A stretch of 64,000 nucleotides of DNA from Candidatus Methanoperedens sp. (GTDB lineage: Archaea; Halobacteriota; Methanosarcinia; Methanosarcinales; Methanoperedenaceae). The stretch lies in assembly GCA_012026795.1 (NCBI GenBank), contig VEPM01000016.1:1-64000 (forward strand). The letters run 5' to 3'. A program made the position numbers and the translations under genes. The notes beneath the pieces are model-generated. The model saw only the letters and a program-made list of their open reading frames with translations. It had not been told where the DNA came from and did not search any database. This document shows positions 28,615-38,600 of this stretch, one piece after another. The number at the start of each line of letters is the position of its first letter. Positions within the stretch are counted from its first letter, which is position 1.

Positions 28615-28747
28615 AGCTCAACCACGCTCCCGCATAGTGAGCAAAGCCTGATGTTTCGGTACTCGACATCGTTTCCATTTCTGACTGCTTCGTTATAACT
28701 GAGCAAACGTTATCACCGCACTCTTTACAAGCCTTCTCATTGTTCAT
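28577..28747 (-). CDS. Possible 56-aa Cys-containing small protein
   Basis: A start at 28747 with a weak TTGGAGAAT upstream gives MNNEKACKECGDNVCSVITK and on, with CKEC...C. It overlaps the next gene by 38 bases. There is no family match; the coding potential is modest. Confidence 0.35.
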   Translation of the reverse strand: MNNEKACKECGDNVCSVITKQSEMETMSSTETSGFAHYAGAWLSYEMAVPELSSDI

Positions 28748-29141
28748 ATTGATTCTCCAAACTATCGATATCTCGATAATTCATACCCAATAATTTTATT
28801 TAAAACTAGGCAACCAACCGCCCGCAGGCGGCGCACGATCATCCCCTGATCGGGCTTTAGCCCCATTTATCCGCCGTCAGGCGCGCCCGTTCCCTGAAAG
28901 AGGATAATTCCAGAGGTCGATGCGCTTGTCCACTGACGGCAGATGAGAGAAGGCACGATTCATCCTGAAAGGCGTTCCGATCGCCTGATGACCCGAATAT
29001 GCTGTACGCTCTGATGGTCCACAGCGAATTCCATGACCTGGATATCGCCATTGACACCCTGAACAGGTGCGTAGATATTGTTCCTCTATGCTCCAATGAT
29101 CATGTCGCACCTGGGGCGGCAGGATAAATTGAGAGAAGGAA
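28748..29141. other. 394-base stretch without a clear gene
   Basis: It contains a GC-rich palindromic block at about 28818-28860 (CCGCCCGCAGGCGG, then GATCATCCCCTGATC). A short plus-strand relic around 28989-29127 reads MLYALMVHSEFHDLDIAIDT before a TAA; it has no family match. Confidence 0.4.
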
Positions 29142-29411
29142 TCAGTCTGATGAATTGATCTCGATATCCTCAAGGGTTTTTTCTACATCACTCTCTTCAT
29201 CAAGCCTTGAAAGCACATCCATTACCTTGGCGACAGGTACATCGATATTTTCGGATATACTGGAGATCGAATATCCTTTCCTGTGATATTCGATAATAAG
29301 CTCCTCTGTAACTCCTCTGGCGATGTATTTCCTTGCAATTGCAGATACCGGAAGATATTCTTCTTTTGATTTCCGTTTGAGGTAGCTTGCGATCATATCT
29401 GGAAGTGTCAC
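29142..29411 (-). CDS. Small HTH-like protein (89 aa)
   Basis: EELIIEYHRKGYSISSISEN-IDVPVAKVMDVLSRL has helix-turn-helix spacing, preceded by AIARKYIARG and followed by an acidic tail. Compatible with an antitoxin or small regulator. It lies 14 bases downstream of another small gene, so the two may be a module. Family unrecognised. Confidence 0.5.
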   Translation of the reverse strand: MTLPDMIASYLKRKSKEEYLPVSAIARKYIARGVTEELIIEYHRKGYSISSISENIDVPVAKVMDVLSRLDEESDVEKTLEDIEINSSD

Positions 29412-29425
29412 ATTAATATTTGTTC

Positions 29426-29620
29426 CTATATTTTCACCAACTCTCTATTTTTTTCAAGATTGGGATCATTGATGTTTATCCCTAGCTCATTTTCAATTTC
29501 AGCGGCTACATTTTTTATGGTGGATAACTTCATTTCCCGCAATATTTCGGGTTCTGTTCTCAAGGTATTTATTAGAAATGTGGCATTTACAATAATTTGC
29601 ATAAATTGCTTAATTAGCAT
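29426..29620 (-). CDS. Unrecognised small protein (64 aa)
   Basis: Helical, with MLIKQFMQIIVNATFLINTL and KLSTIKNVAAEIENELGIN. No motif recognised. It starts just after intron remnant copy 2 and an A/T-rich stretch that could hold its promoter, and it probably forms an operon with the HTH-like gene that follows. Confidence 0.4.
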   Translation of the reverse strand: MLIKQFMQIIVNATFLINTLRTEPEILREMKLSTIKNVAAEIENELGININDPNLEKNRELVKI

Positions 29621-29683
29621 AAATATATGTAAATATTTAAAAGTATCTTTGCGTGACGGGTATTAAAAATCTGAATTGCTCAT

Positions 29684-29803
29684 TTTTCAATATCTCACCT
29701 GTTCGTCAGCACGATCCCTGACTCTGGACGAATTCTCAGACACCATATTCCCGCTGGTTTATTCTTCAAATATTGGGGTCTGGGGTCGTTAAACCCAGCG
29801 CAG
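29684..29803 (-). repeat. Group II intron 5'-end remnant, copy 2
   Basis: The minus strand starts at CTGCGCTGGG (compare GTGCGCTGGGG at 4731) and keeps hairpin 1 (CTGGG...CCCAG), CCAGCGGGAATATGGTGTC and a slightly mismatched hairpin 2 (TCTGAGAATTCGTCCAGA). It ends at the shared TATTGAAAA. No domain V and no RT follow. The rest of the 29621-30048 gap holds only a 29-codon frame from 29883 (MDIHWTPASFVAPQKAKD...) of doubtful value. Confidence 0.65.
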
Positions 29804-30048
29804 TAAGATGAAATAAAGCCATCAAATTGCCCGTTCAATCTACCCACTCGTTTAACCATCAAGTACCATTGCAGCATAAATTATGGATATCCACTGGACT
29901 CCAGCAAGCTTCGTAGCGCCTCAAAAGGCGAAAGATAAAGCCATCCAAAAGAATCCGGGAACTGCGCCATGAAGATATCGGTTTTGGAGAATAGACCTCA
30001 TCAATACTGGCAAAGCCTTATTAGGTAAGAAAGTAAGAAGTTAGTATC

Positions 30049-30312
30049 ATGGCAACAGAAGTCGAGTTCACAAAAATGTCCACAAAAGGTCAAATAGTGA
30101 TCCCTAAAAAACTCCGCGAAGGATTTGAAGAAGGGACACCCTTTGCAGTGATCCGGGACAGGGATACTATCCTTCTCAAAAAAATAAAACTCCCTGGCAT
30201 TAAAGAATTTGAATTTCTTGCAGAAAAAGGAGAAAAAATAGCAAGAGAACAAGGTATCAAAGAAACAGACGTTGATGATATAATCCATAAACACCGCAAA
30301 GTACAAAAATAA
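30049..30312 (+). CDS. AbrB/SpoVT-type antitoxin (87 aa)
   Basis: The N-terminal swapped-hairpin DNA-binding domain is KMSTKGQIVIPKKLREGF-EEGTPFAVIRDRDTILLKKI. The C-terminal helical tail (FLAEKGEKIAREQGIKETDV) probably wraps the toxin. Three bases separate it from the PIN toxin gene. It should repress the pair's promoter. Confidence 0.88.
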   Translation: MATEVEFTKMSTKGQIVIPKKLREGFEEGTPFAVIRDRDTILLKKIKLPGIKEFEFLAEKGEKIAREQGIKETDVDDIIHKHRKVQK

Positions 30313-30315
30313 AAT

Positions 30316-30726
30316 ATGGTAAAGGTAGTTGCTGATACCAATATTTACATTTCAGCTTTGTTCTGGCGCAGGAATCCATACAAGTTCATCCATCTATGCT
30401 TTGAGGGAAAAGCCAAATTAGTGATATCAAGTCAAATTATCAATGAACTTGAAAGGATACTTTTAACTGATGGGAAATTTGAACTGCCGCGAGAAGATGT
30501 GGCTTTATACTCAGAAATAACCTTAAGCCATGCTGAACTTGTCTCTCCTGCATTCACTTTGAACGTCATTGTTAAGGATCCTGCAGATGACAGGATATTA
30601 GAGTGCGCTGTTGAAGGTGAGGTAGATTATCTGGTTTCAGGCAACAAACATCTTCTTGATGTTAAGGAATTCCAGGGGATAAAAATCGTGACTCCAAAGC
30701 AGATACTTGAGATCCTTAGAGGATGA
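30316..30726 (+). CDS. PIN-domain RNase toxin, COG1569 type (136 aa)
   Basis: PIN nuclease with the acidic set: VADTNIYISALFW (first Asp), SQIINELERIL (Glu), and VKDPADDRILECAVEGEVDY-LVSGNKHLLDV (final Asp cluster). These toxins cut RNA when freed from the antitoxin. It is translated together with the AbrB-type gene. Intact, normal length. Confidence 0.88.
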   Translation: MVKVVADTNIYISALFWRRNPYKFIHLCFEGKAKLVISSQIINELERILLTDGKFELPREDVALYSEITLSHAELVSPAFTLNVIVKDPADDRILECAVEGEVDYLVSGNKHLLDVKEFQGIKIVTPKQILEILRG

Positions 30727-30829
30727 ACTACAAGATCGCATTAATGAGTGCCCAGCTTTGAGCTTATCCCAATAATAGTCAGCTTATAAAAAAAGCTGAA
30801 CTGTTCTGTGTGAATTGAAATCTCTATTA

Positions 30830-31243
30830 TTATTGAGGAGGTTCTACCAGTTCTATCAGCACCCCGTTCGGGTCTTTCAAGAAGGCAAGTTTCATACCCC
30901 CCTCCAGTTGTACTGGCTCTAAATGAAATACAATGCCTTTCTTCTTAATTTGAGATACTGTAGCCTCAATATCATCCACGGAAAAAGTGATATGGTCATC
31001 TATCGGGATTGAACCTTCTCCGATTTTGAGTTTAACACCCTCAGAACGCTCTGGAACATTTTTGCCTCTGCACTTCATGAGTTCTATTTTACTTCCATTC
31101 TTTTCTACGAAAACTGCTGATAATCCCGCCTCTGCCATCTCTATCCTGCTGAAAATAGAAAAGCCAAGCACATCAGTATAGAATCCCACTGACTGATCTA
31201 AGTCGTTTGTTATAATCCCAATATGGTCGATTTTTTTAATCAT
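30830..31243 (-). CDS. VOC-superfamily glyoxalase/epimerase-like protein (137 aa)
   Basis: Two paired beta-alpha-beta-beta-beta modules: IDHIGIITNDLDQSVGFYTD with LGFSIFSR, then DDHITFSVDDIEATVSQIKK with KLAFLKDPNGVLIELVE. The metal ligands His (DHIGI), Glu (KIELM), His (DHITF) and Glu (LIELVE) are in place, as in methylmalonyl-CoA epimerases and glyoxalase I. The substrate is not determined. Monocistronic; cytosolic. Confidence 0.8.
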   Translation of the reverse strand: MIKKIDHIGIITNDLDQSVGFYTDVLGFSIFSRIEMAEAGLSAVFVEKNGSKIELMKCRGKNVPERSEGVKLKIGEGSIPIDDHITFSVDDIEATVSQIKKKGIVFHLEPVQLEGGMKLAFLKDPNGVLIELVEPPQ

Positions 31244-31592
31244 TTTTTTCCTCCCTGCTGCTTTTTCAGAATGCCTTTATAATATTATATATTTTACATT
31301 TGATAATCTTTTGAGAAGATGATTAACCGGCTTGAAACTAAAAGAAAGCGATTGAACAGATAAGATTTGAACGGTTGAATAAATGGAGGAAGAAATAAAC
31401 CCCTTTATTTCTACTGGAAAATTATATAAGTTAATCTATTCAATACTAATAGGATAGAGCAGGCCATGGATAGGATGGTAAGTGGAGTGATATGAAGCTA
31501 ATTGCCTGCTCACACTTAACAATAACCATCAAAACTAATATACCTGTTTCGTTAAAAAATGATTATGATTATGACATATCAAGACTAGGGTT
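31244..31592. other. Intergenic region without a gene
   Basis: A/T-rich upstream region of the VOC gene (ATAATATTATATATTTTA, 31280-31297, is a likely TATA region) followed by sequence with no coding pattern on either strand. Confidence 0.5.
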
Positions 31593-31814
31593 TCATAATT
31601 CAATCATCTCAGCAACCCTATTCCCGCAGAAAACACATTGGAGAAGCTTTGCATTTCCAACTGTGAAATACTGCATCATATGACCGCATTTTTTACAAAG
31701 TGTTGTGTTGCCTTTCGCTTTTATGGCATCAATTGTCTGCCTTATAGATCGCAATTTTTCATCCTGATCTTTGTCAAGATACATCAGGTCTTCATCACTG
31801 AATATTATCGGCAT
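31593..31814 (-). CDS. Zinc-ribbon mini-protein, copy 2 (73 aa)
   Basis: Paralogue of 26463-26684: the same length, FSDEDLMYLDKDQDEKLRSI, CKKCGHMMQYFTVGNAKLLQ then CVFCGN, and the identical end VAEMIEL. All four cysteines are kept. It follows intron remnant copy 3 by about 60 bases, which must contain its promoter. Confidence 0.75.
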   Translation of the reverse strand: MPIIFSDEDLMYLDKDQDEKLRSIRQTIDAIKAKGNTTLCKKCGHMMQYFTVGNAKLLQCVFCGNRVAEMIEL

Positions 31815-31875
31815 CGTATGCTATATTTATGTTATTCATATATTCAAGTATTGCTAACTTGAATAAATATGTATA

Positions 31876-32001
31876 TTTTCAGTATTTTGTCTGTTCCTGC
31901 GCAAGCACAATCCCTGACTCTGGATGAATGTCCAGACACCATATTCTCGCTGGTTTATTCCTCTAGCATCAGGGTCAGGGGTCATCAAGACCCCGGCACA
32001 G
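31876..32001 (-). repeat. Group II intron 5'-end remnant, copy 3
   Basis: It begins on the minus strand with CTGTGCCGGGG directly after the TGA of the lipoprotein gene. Hairpin 1 is GGGGTC-TTGAT-GACCCC and hairpin 2 TCTGGAC-ATTC-ATCCAGA. It ends at TACTGAAAA. Both hairpins are retained with different base pairs than copy 1. It may now serve as the lipoprotein gene's terminator. Confidence 0.65.
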
Positions 32002-32637
32002 TCAATCTATGAACTTAAACGATCCAAAAATCTCATTGAAATTGGTTTCAAGTTCGGCAGTCACATTATCCCGTTTTTCTGCATTGCTGCTGATGACCTG
32101 AAAGCGCAATACATATGATCTTTTTCCGTGAATCACATGTATATCTCGCTGGTATAAGTCCCCGACAGTCCTGTATTTCCTGATGATCTCCCATGCTCTT
32201 TCTCCTCCAAGTTTTGTCTCTCCCTCATAGGTAATGCCCTCTTCTCTTTTCAATTCCTGTGAACGTGCATACGCCAGAGTGTACCCGATAGGGACTAATT
32301 GTGTATCCATACTCACCTGGACTATGGAAAGAGTGCCGTACTTTTCCAGATCAAGCCTTATGGCGCTATCATCACCCGACGGCCACCAGGGGTATTTGTC
32401 ATTAACAAAATTAATTACACCACCATAGGGTACTTGCCACATTACATCTGATTTCCATCCGGAAGGGATTTTCATTTCAAACATAAGAGTTTTGTTGGAA
32501 TAAACATCCTTTCTGATTTGATCGGTATTAGATAATGTCTCATTACCTGCAATTTGTGTAATGCATCCGCTGAAAAGAACGATCATCAGAAAAAATAAAG
32601 TGAATAAAATGTTTTTCTTTTCCATAATTATAACCAT
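32002..32637 (-). CDS. PsbP-like lipoprotein, copy 1 (211 aa)
   Basis: A hydrophobic leader ending LMIVLFSGCITQ has a lipobox-like Cys. The start is probably MEKKNILFT at codon 5. The mature part (MKIPSGWKSDVMWQVPYGGV, NFVNDKYPWWPSGDDSAIRL, YTLAYARSQELKREEG, RDIHVIHGKRSYVLRFQVIS) resembles PsbP/MOG1-type domains found on archaeal and bacterial surfaces. A close paralogue is at 39056-39679. It overlaps the upstream secreted-protein gene by 10 bases. Role unknown. Confidence 0.65.
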   Translation of the reverse strand: MVIIMEKKNILFTLFFLMIVLFSGCITQIAGNETLSNTDQIRKDVYSNKTLMFEMKIPSGWKSDVMWQVPYGGVINFVNDKYPWWPSGDDSAIRLDLEKYGTLSIVQVSMDTQLVPIGYTLAYARSQELKREEGITYEGETKLGGERAWEIIRKYRTVGDLYQRDIHVIHGKRSYVLRFQVISSNAEKRDNVTAELETNFNEIFGSFKFID

Positions 32638-33956
32638 TGATATATTAAAGTAAGTAGCTCCTGGTATGTTATTGGATCTGCAAATCCAGCCGGTACTGTT
32701 TTGCTTATCCAGTCGTCTATTGCTTTTTGAATGTCAGCGTACTCCACTGTGCCGGGATCATCACCAAGTTCCCTGTAATATGCAAGAATATCGAGTGTAC
32801 TTGCAGGTTCAACAACCCACACCCAGGTTTGTATGGCATTGCCTTTTGCATTATTGACAATTGAAGTTACGATCCATGTGCACTGTGATGCGCTGGTGTT
32901 GACATAGTTCGACAGGGTTACACTGCTGTCGGTCTGAACCACTGCATTATTGAGAGACCATACAATATTTACAGTCTGATTGGTCGCGATACTGAATGTC
33001 CTTTTTTCACCTGCAGTATTTTTCACTGTGGAATTAGCAGGGCTGAAACTGGTTATATTCGGCGCGCCGATCGTTGGAGTTTGCTGTGATTCCTCAGTTG
33101 CATTTATTGTTATAACATAGTTTTGCCCTTTGAAAGAAGTTACATTGAAGTAGATCCCTTTTCCATATTCCCTGACTACAGATACGGTGCTTCCGGATGT
33201 AAAACCCATTTCATCATAATAGGGCTTCTTTGATGAATCCTGAATAATTACACGATATAATACATCGGGCTTAGTGTATGTGAAATTAAAATATGTTTTT
33301 GTTGAGTTTGATGAGTAAGTAACAACATAAGGAATAGTTGAACTCTTAGATACTGATGTTTCATAGGTTGCATTATATGTGCCGTCATAATCGTCATCGC
33401 TTCCGATATAGCAGCCTCCCTCTTCAACACGTACAAAAGCAGGCTCATTAATATCAGGACTGCAATCCTTATAATATTGAACTAAATAGTTCAACCGTTC
33501 CAGATTTGTAAATATATTTGTGTCGTATGATAGAACGATATCCGAGGAAGTAATTACTGCATTATCATTAAAAGCCCAGTGAACTTTATTATCAAGACGA
33601 GAGAATGATACAACTCCACCGCCAGAACCGCCGGATCTTATCGTAAAGGAGGTCTGATAATCCTGGGGAGGGAAGGAATATAAATTTGTTAAATTTATGG
33701 TTAGAGCTGACAGATGATCCCAGGATGAAGTATCAAAATATAGTTTGTCAAACGATACATCATATTCAGTAGCCCAATCGTTCCCGTTCCCAAATGTGTA
33801 AACATGAGTATAATTTTTTTCCTGGGTGTCGTTCATAACCACCTTACCGGATTCTGCTCCGGCTACGGAAGTTAATAAAAATACCAATATGATCGAATAC
33901 AATACGTTCCGACATTTCATGGCCGCAATTCCTTTTTTACACATTATTTTTTTCAC
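32628..33956 (-). CDS. Secreted/cell-surface protein with Ig-like module (442 aa)
   Basis: A signal peptide (NVLYSIILVFLLTSVAGAES) is followed by a Ser/Thr/Asn-rich extracellular region. Residues about 300-390 (ITSFSPANSTVKNTAGEKRT, FSIATNQTVNIVWSLNN, AIQTWVWVVEP) match the Ig-like repeat common in Methanosarcinales surface proteins. The C-terminus (ADIQKAIDDWISKTVPAG...YQELLTLIYQW) is a short helical pair, possibly dockerin-like. There is no membrane anchor. The start may be the second or third Met (MKCRNVLYS). It forms an operon with the lipoprotein. Confidence 0.65.
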   Translation of the reverse strand: MKKIMCKKGIAAMKCRNVLYSIILVFLLTSVAGAESGKVVMNDTQEKNYTHVYTFGNGNDWATEYDVSFDKLYFDTSSWDHLSALTINLTNLYSFPPQDYQTSFTIRSGGSGGGVVSFSRLDNKVHWAFNDNAVITSSDIVLSYDTNIFTNLERLNYLVQYYKDCSPDINEPAFVRVEEGGCYIGSDDDYDGTYNATYETSVSKSSTIPYVVTYSSNSTKTYFNFTYTKPDVLYRVIIQDSSKKPYYDEMGFTSGSTVSVVREYGKGIYFNVTSFKGQNYVITINATEESQQTPTIGAPNITSFSPANSTVKNTAGEKRTFSIATNQTVNIVWSLNNAVVQTDSSVTLSNYVNTSASQCTWIVTSIVNNAKGNAIQTWVWVVEPASTLDILAYYRELGDDPGTVEYADIQKAIDDWISKTVPAGFADPITYQELLTLIYQWL

Positions 33957-34082
33957 AAAAACTCGATAGTGCAGCTATGTATTTAAATTATTGCACATAT
34001 AATATATAAAAGTTAAAATTAGTTTTTATCTTCAGTTTTCATCTCGTATATCAAAACCAAGATTTAATCTTAAACAACGTTG

Positions 34083-34346
34083 ATGTGGATTGAATATCCC
34101 GTCTGGTCAGAACAGATTAACAGATTTCCAAAGGGGTGACTCAGATAGGCAGAATGGTTCCAGGCTTTTTATCTACTTGAAAAAATGTTTAACGCAAACA
34201 CTGAATCTTTGATTGAGGCACGGATAATGGCTACGCACACCTTATAGACGTTATGTGCGAATCTGGTCTTTGGTGGGATTGCCTTTATCAAGCGCATGCG
34301 GGGGTTTTATGAAAAGACTTTTTATACATGGCAAAGGATTTCGGTT
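34083..34346 (+). pseudogene. Coding remnant cut by IS256
   Basis: One plus frame reads MWIEYPVWSEQINRFPKG, then stops (TGA, TAG), then AEWFQAFYLLEKMFNANTES..., another TAG, and IAFIKRMRGFYEKTFYTWQR up to the transposon edge. The EQINRFPKG phrase recalls the C-terminal region of phage terminases, but this is weak. The frame appears coding but dead. Confidence 0.3.
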
Positions 34347-35680
34347 GGGAGTGTAACCGTTTTTGCTCAAACTTTCAATTCTCATATTTCACCATCTCTA
34401 TAAATATCCATCCACTCGTTCATCGAAGTACACCCTGAGCTGGTTTAGGATCATACCCCAATTCTGAATAGGCATTTTCCATTTTTCAGTGGCATCCATA
34501 ACGATCAGATATAGAATTTTAAACAGAGAATCGTCTGTCGGGAATGAACTTTTGGTTTTGGTGAATTTTCTAATTTTCCTATTAAAATTCTCTATCGGAT
34601 TCGTGGTATAGATCATCCTTCTAATCTCAGGCGGATACTTAAAAAATGTGCATAAACCCTGCCAGTTGCTTCTCCAGCTCTTTATAGCATATGAGTATTT
34701 GCTGCCCCATTTCTTCTCGAATTCGTCCAGGGCTGCTAATCCTGCTTCTTCATTAGGGGCGGTGTATATCACTTTCATATCCTCACAGAACTGTTTTCTA
34801 TCCTTGTAATTGACAAATCTTGTAGAGTTTCTGATCTGATGCACTATGCATTTCTGGATCTCTGTTTTTGGAAATGCAGCTTTGATAGCGGCTTCAAACC
34901 CACTTAACCCATCGACAGATGCAATCAGGATGTCCTTTACTCCACGATTTTTCATATCAGACAATACATTCATCCAGAATTTGGATGATCCCGCCTCCCC
35001 TATCCATATGCCCGGTATCTCCTTTTTGCCCTCTATTGTTATTGCAAACACCGTATAAGCTGTTTTTTTGCTACCTTGCCATCCTGGTTCACATTGAAGA
35101 CAATGCCGTCCAGATAAATTATGGGATACATTGGCTCAAGCTGTCTGTTTTTCCACTCCTTTGTTATGGGAAGGATCTTGTCGGTTATCCTTGTAACCAT
35201 TTTTGGCGATACATCAATCCCGTAGATCTTTCTCATATGATGCTCGATATCCCGATTGCTCATTCCCTGAGCAAATAAAGAAACGATCATATCCTCAAGC
35301 GAATTTGATATGGTCCTTTCATGCTTTTTCACGATCATAAGTTCAAATTCGCCATTGGTGTCTCTTGGAATATCAAGAGGTATCTCCTCGAACTGGCTTT
35401 TTACTGTCTTTTTGATGTGCCCGTTGCGAGAATTACTCGTTTTTTATTCTTCCAATCGTACCTGGAATAACCAAGTTCGCTTGTCATTTCTTCTTCCAGT
35501 GCTTCCTGGAGAACATCTTTGATCTCAACAATAAAAGCTTCTTCTATACTTTTCCCAGTTTTCAGATTATTCTCCCTGAGCCATGTCCTTGCTTGTTGTT
35601 TTGTAAATAGTTGTGCCATTGTTGCTAACTCCTATACATTCTTCTGTATATGAAGTTTCAGCAAAAACAGTTACACTCCC
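34347..35680 (-). mobile_element. IS256-family element, 1.33 kb, degenerate
   Basis: Bounded by inverted repeats of about 28 bp with two mismatches: GGGAGTGTAACCGTTTTTGC at 34347 and, on the minus strand, GGGAGTGTAACTGTTTTTGC ending at 35680. It contains one transposase gene in three frames. No target duplication is obvious. Its right end lies 8 bases from the HEAT-repeat gene's stop codon. Confidence 0.85.
34398..35619 (-). pseudogene. IS256-type (mutator) transposase, two frameshifts
   Basis: Three frames join into one transposase: MAQLFTKQQARTWLRENNL to SKRQ (35619-35401), then SLFAQGMSNRDIEHHMRKIY with IIYLDGIVFNV (first Asp), then ILIASVDGLSGFEAAI (second Asp), CIVHQIRNSTRFV and TNPIENFNRKIRK (Glu). 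The second break is within a run of seven A's (about 35060-35066). The element cannot transpose by itself unless rescued. Confidence 0.88.
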
Positions 35681-35688
35681 GTTCCAGC

Positions 35689-38600
35689 TTATAAAAATGG
35701 TAATATGAGACTTATAATCGATGCAAGCCCAACCACTCGATTGAACCAGACTTCTTTTTTGGGTACTTTTAAATCCTCTAGTTTTTTCAAAATTTCCTTT
35801 GTTGCATCATTATTTTGAGGCAGCTTTGGTATTATCTGAGCCTCAATTTCATTAGCCAACCTTGTTATATCAACATCTAAACGATTAAAACCCTGATGCT
35901 GCCGATTTTCTATGTCATTTAAGCTTAAACCAATTTTGTTAAGATCTGCTTGAATTGTTTTTAGTTTATTCATCTCATTTTGTATCTCATGCAGTGAGGG
36001 AACTATTTCTCCAGAACGAAGTTTTAGCATAGAAATACCATAACTAAGATTATCAAGTTTGAGAAGAACTTTATCCTCCAGATATTCAATCTGCTTATCC
36101 TTTTCTGCTAATTTTTCTTTCATGTTATTTATCTCAACAGAAATAGAAATAACCATAGCTTTCATGGCCATTGCTTTATCTAATAAATCTGCGTTTTCAA
36201 GTTGGCTATATCTACCACTCTCTTTAGGTAAAAGAATATCAAAGGTAGCACGCACATCAGTAATTAGATTGTTCAATACGCGATCGGCTTCGATTGGTTT
36301 CTTAGTATCTCCCAATCCTTCAACATGAACATTGGCACTATTGCTTATCTTTTCAAAGGGAGTTCCTTGAGATACCTCATGGAGTTTCTTTGTTTTTTCT
36401 TCGATTTCCCCAAGTAATTCCTTAATTTTTTTATCAATTATTGGTAGTCCCTTCCTGATCAGCTCCTTTGCTCTAGGTGCTTTTTCTTCTATTGCTTCAA
36501 GAATCTCACAAGCACGGTCGATGTACTGCTTGTATGCTTTTATGTCGGATTTAATTTCATTTGAATCTCGCGCTCTCCGCAGCTCCTTCAGTGCATTTCC
36601 GAGATTTTCCACAGCTTTCAGGAGCTTTTCTTTAATCTTTGAGCCTTCAAGAGCACCTTCTGCTTCTGCAAGATATTTTTCCACCTCAACCTTTGCATCT
36701 CCTTCCTTGAATACTATGGTATAATAAGAAAGATAGAATGGAAGACAAAATCTTGCAGGATTAAGATATTTTGACTCACTTGAGGCTTTTTCAAAAAATT
36801 TCAGGGCTGACTCCAACTCTTTCTTAATTGATTCTTCATTTTTCGCCTGGATTGCCCTGTATATTGATACTTCACCGGATGAATGGTTTGCAGCTATACG
36901 GACATCTTTTTCAGGGTCATGTGTCAGCATTTGAAGCCAATCCCATACCTGTTTTCTATATTCTCCGGGAATCTGGGAATAACAAGAACCGAGGCCACGA
37001 CAAGAATCAATTCGCACAAAGTAGTAATTGTCCTGCCTGAGCCTTTGAAGGTCATCCCATGCCTGTTTTCTGTATTCTTCGGGAATCAGGGAATAACAAG
37101 TACCAAGGGCTTTAGCAGCTCCACCTCGCACAAAAGGATCTTTGTCCTGTGTGAGCCGTTTAATGTCATTCCATGCTTTCTTCCTATATTCATAGGGCGT
37201 ATGAGAATAACAAGAACTAAGTGCTTTAGCGGCATACCCTCGCACCTGGAAGTTACTGTCCTGTGTGAGCCCGATCAGTTCGTCCCATGCCTGTTCTTTA
37301 TATTTTTCTGGAATGCAGGAATAACAAGAACCAAGGGCATCAGCAGCTCTCATGCGCACGCCCTCGTAATTGTCATGGGCGAGCCTCTGGAGGTCTTCCC
37401 ATGCCTGTTTTTTGCATTCTTCGGGAATATAGGAATAACAAGAACCAAGGGCACAAGCTATGCTACTTGGCACATAGTTGTCAATGCTCTGTCTGATAAT
37501 TTCATGATCTGCGAGGGATGCAGCGGCGCCATTTTGCATTGTGTCGTTATTGTCCAGTGTGAACCTATGCAGGTCGTTCCAAGCCTGCTTTCTATATTCT
37601 TCTGGAATGCAGGAATAACAAGAACCAAGGGCATCAGCAGCGCGCATACGCACAAAGTCGTTATCGTCCTGAGTGAGTTCAATAAGTTTGTCCCATGCTT
37701 GTTGTTTGTATTCTTCAGGAATTTGGGGATAACAAGAACCAAGGGCAATAGCGGCCTCACTATACACAAAAGGATCATTGTCATGTGTGAACCTAATCAG
37801 ATCGCCCCATGCCTCCTTTCTGCATTCTTCAGGAATCTGAGAATAACAAGAAACAAGGAACCTACCGGCATCTCTTCGCACAATATCATATTCGTCCTGA
37901 GTTAACCTGTGAAGGTCATTCCATACCTGTTTTTTGTATTCTTCGGGAAGGTGGGAATAACAAAAATCAAAGGATTTTACAGCACCACTTCGAACACCCA
38001 CCATATCGTCCTGAGTAAGCCTTTGAAGGTCATCCAAAGCCTGTATTTTGTATTCTTCGGGAAGGTGGGAATAACAAAAACCAAGGGCATTAGCGACACC
38101 ACTTCTCACCTCGTAGTCATTGTCACGGGTGAGTTTATGCAGGCAGTCCCAAGCTTGCTTTTTGCATTTTTTTGGAATCTGAGAATAACAAAAACCAAGG
38201 GCATTAGCTGCGCCACTTCGCACATCCGGGTAATTGGCCTGCAAGAGCCCTATTAGGTCGTCCCAAGCCTGCTTTTTGTATTTTTCGGGAATGTAGGAAT
38301 AACAAGAACCAAGGGCACGACTAGCGCCACTTCGTACAAAATACTCTTTGTCCCGCGTGAGCCTGTGCAGGTCGTTCCAAGCCTGCTTTCTGTATTCTTC
38401 GGGAAGGCGAGAATAAAAAGTCCCAAGAGCATTAGCGGCACGAGTTCGCACAAAATATTCTTTGTTCTTCGTGAGTCTGTGAATGTCGCCCCAAGCCTGC
38501 TTTCTATATTCTTCGGGAAGGTGAGAACAACAAATACTAAGGGCAATTGTGGCACCCCTTCGCACATCATCACTATTGTCCCTAGTGAGCCGGATCAGGT

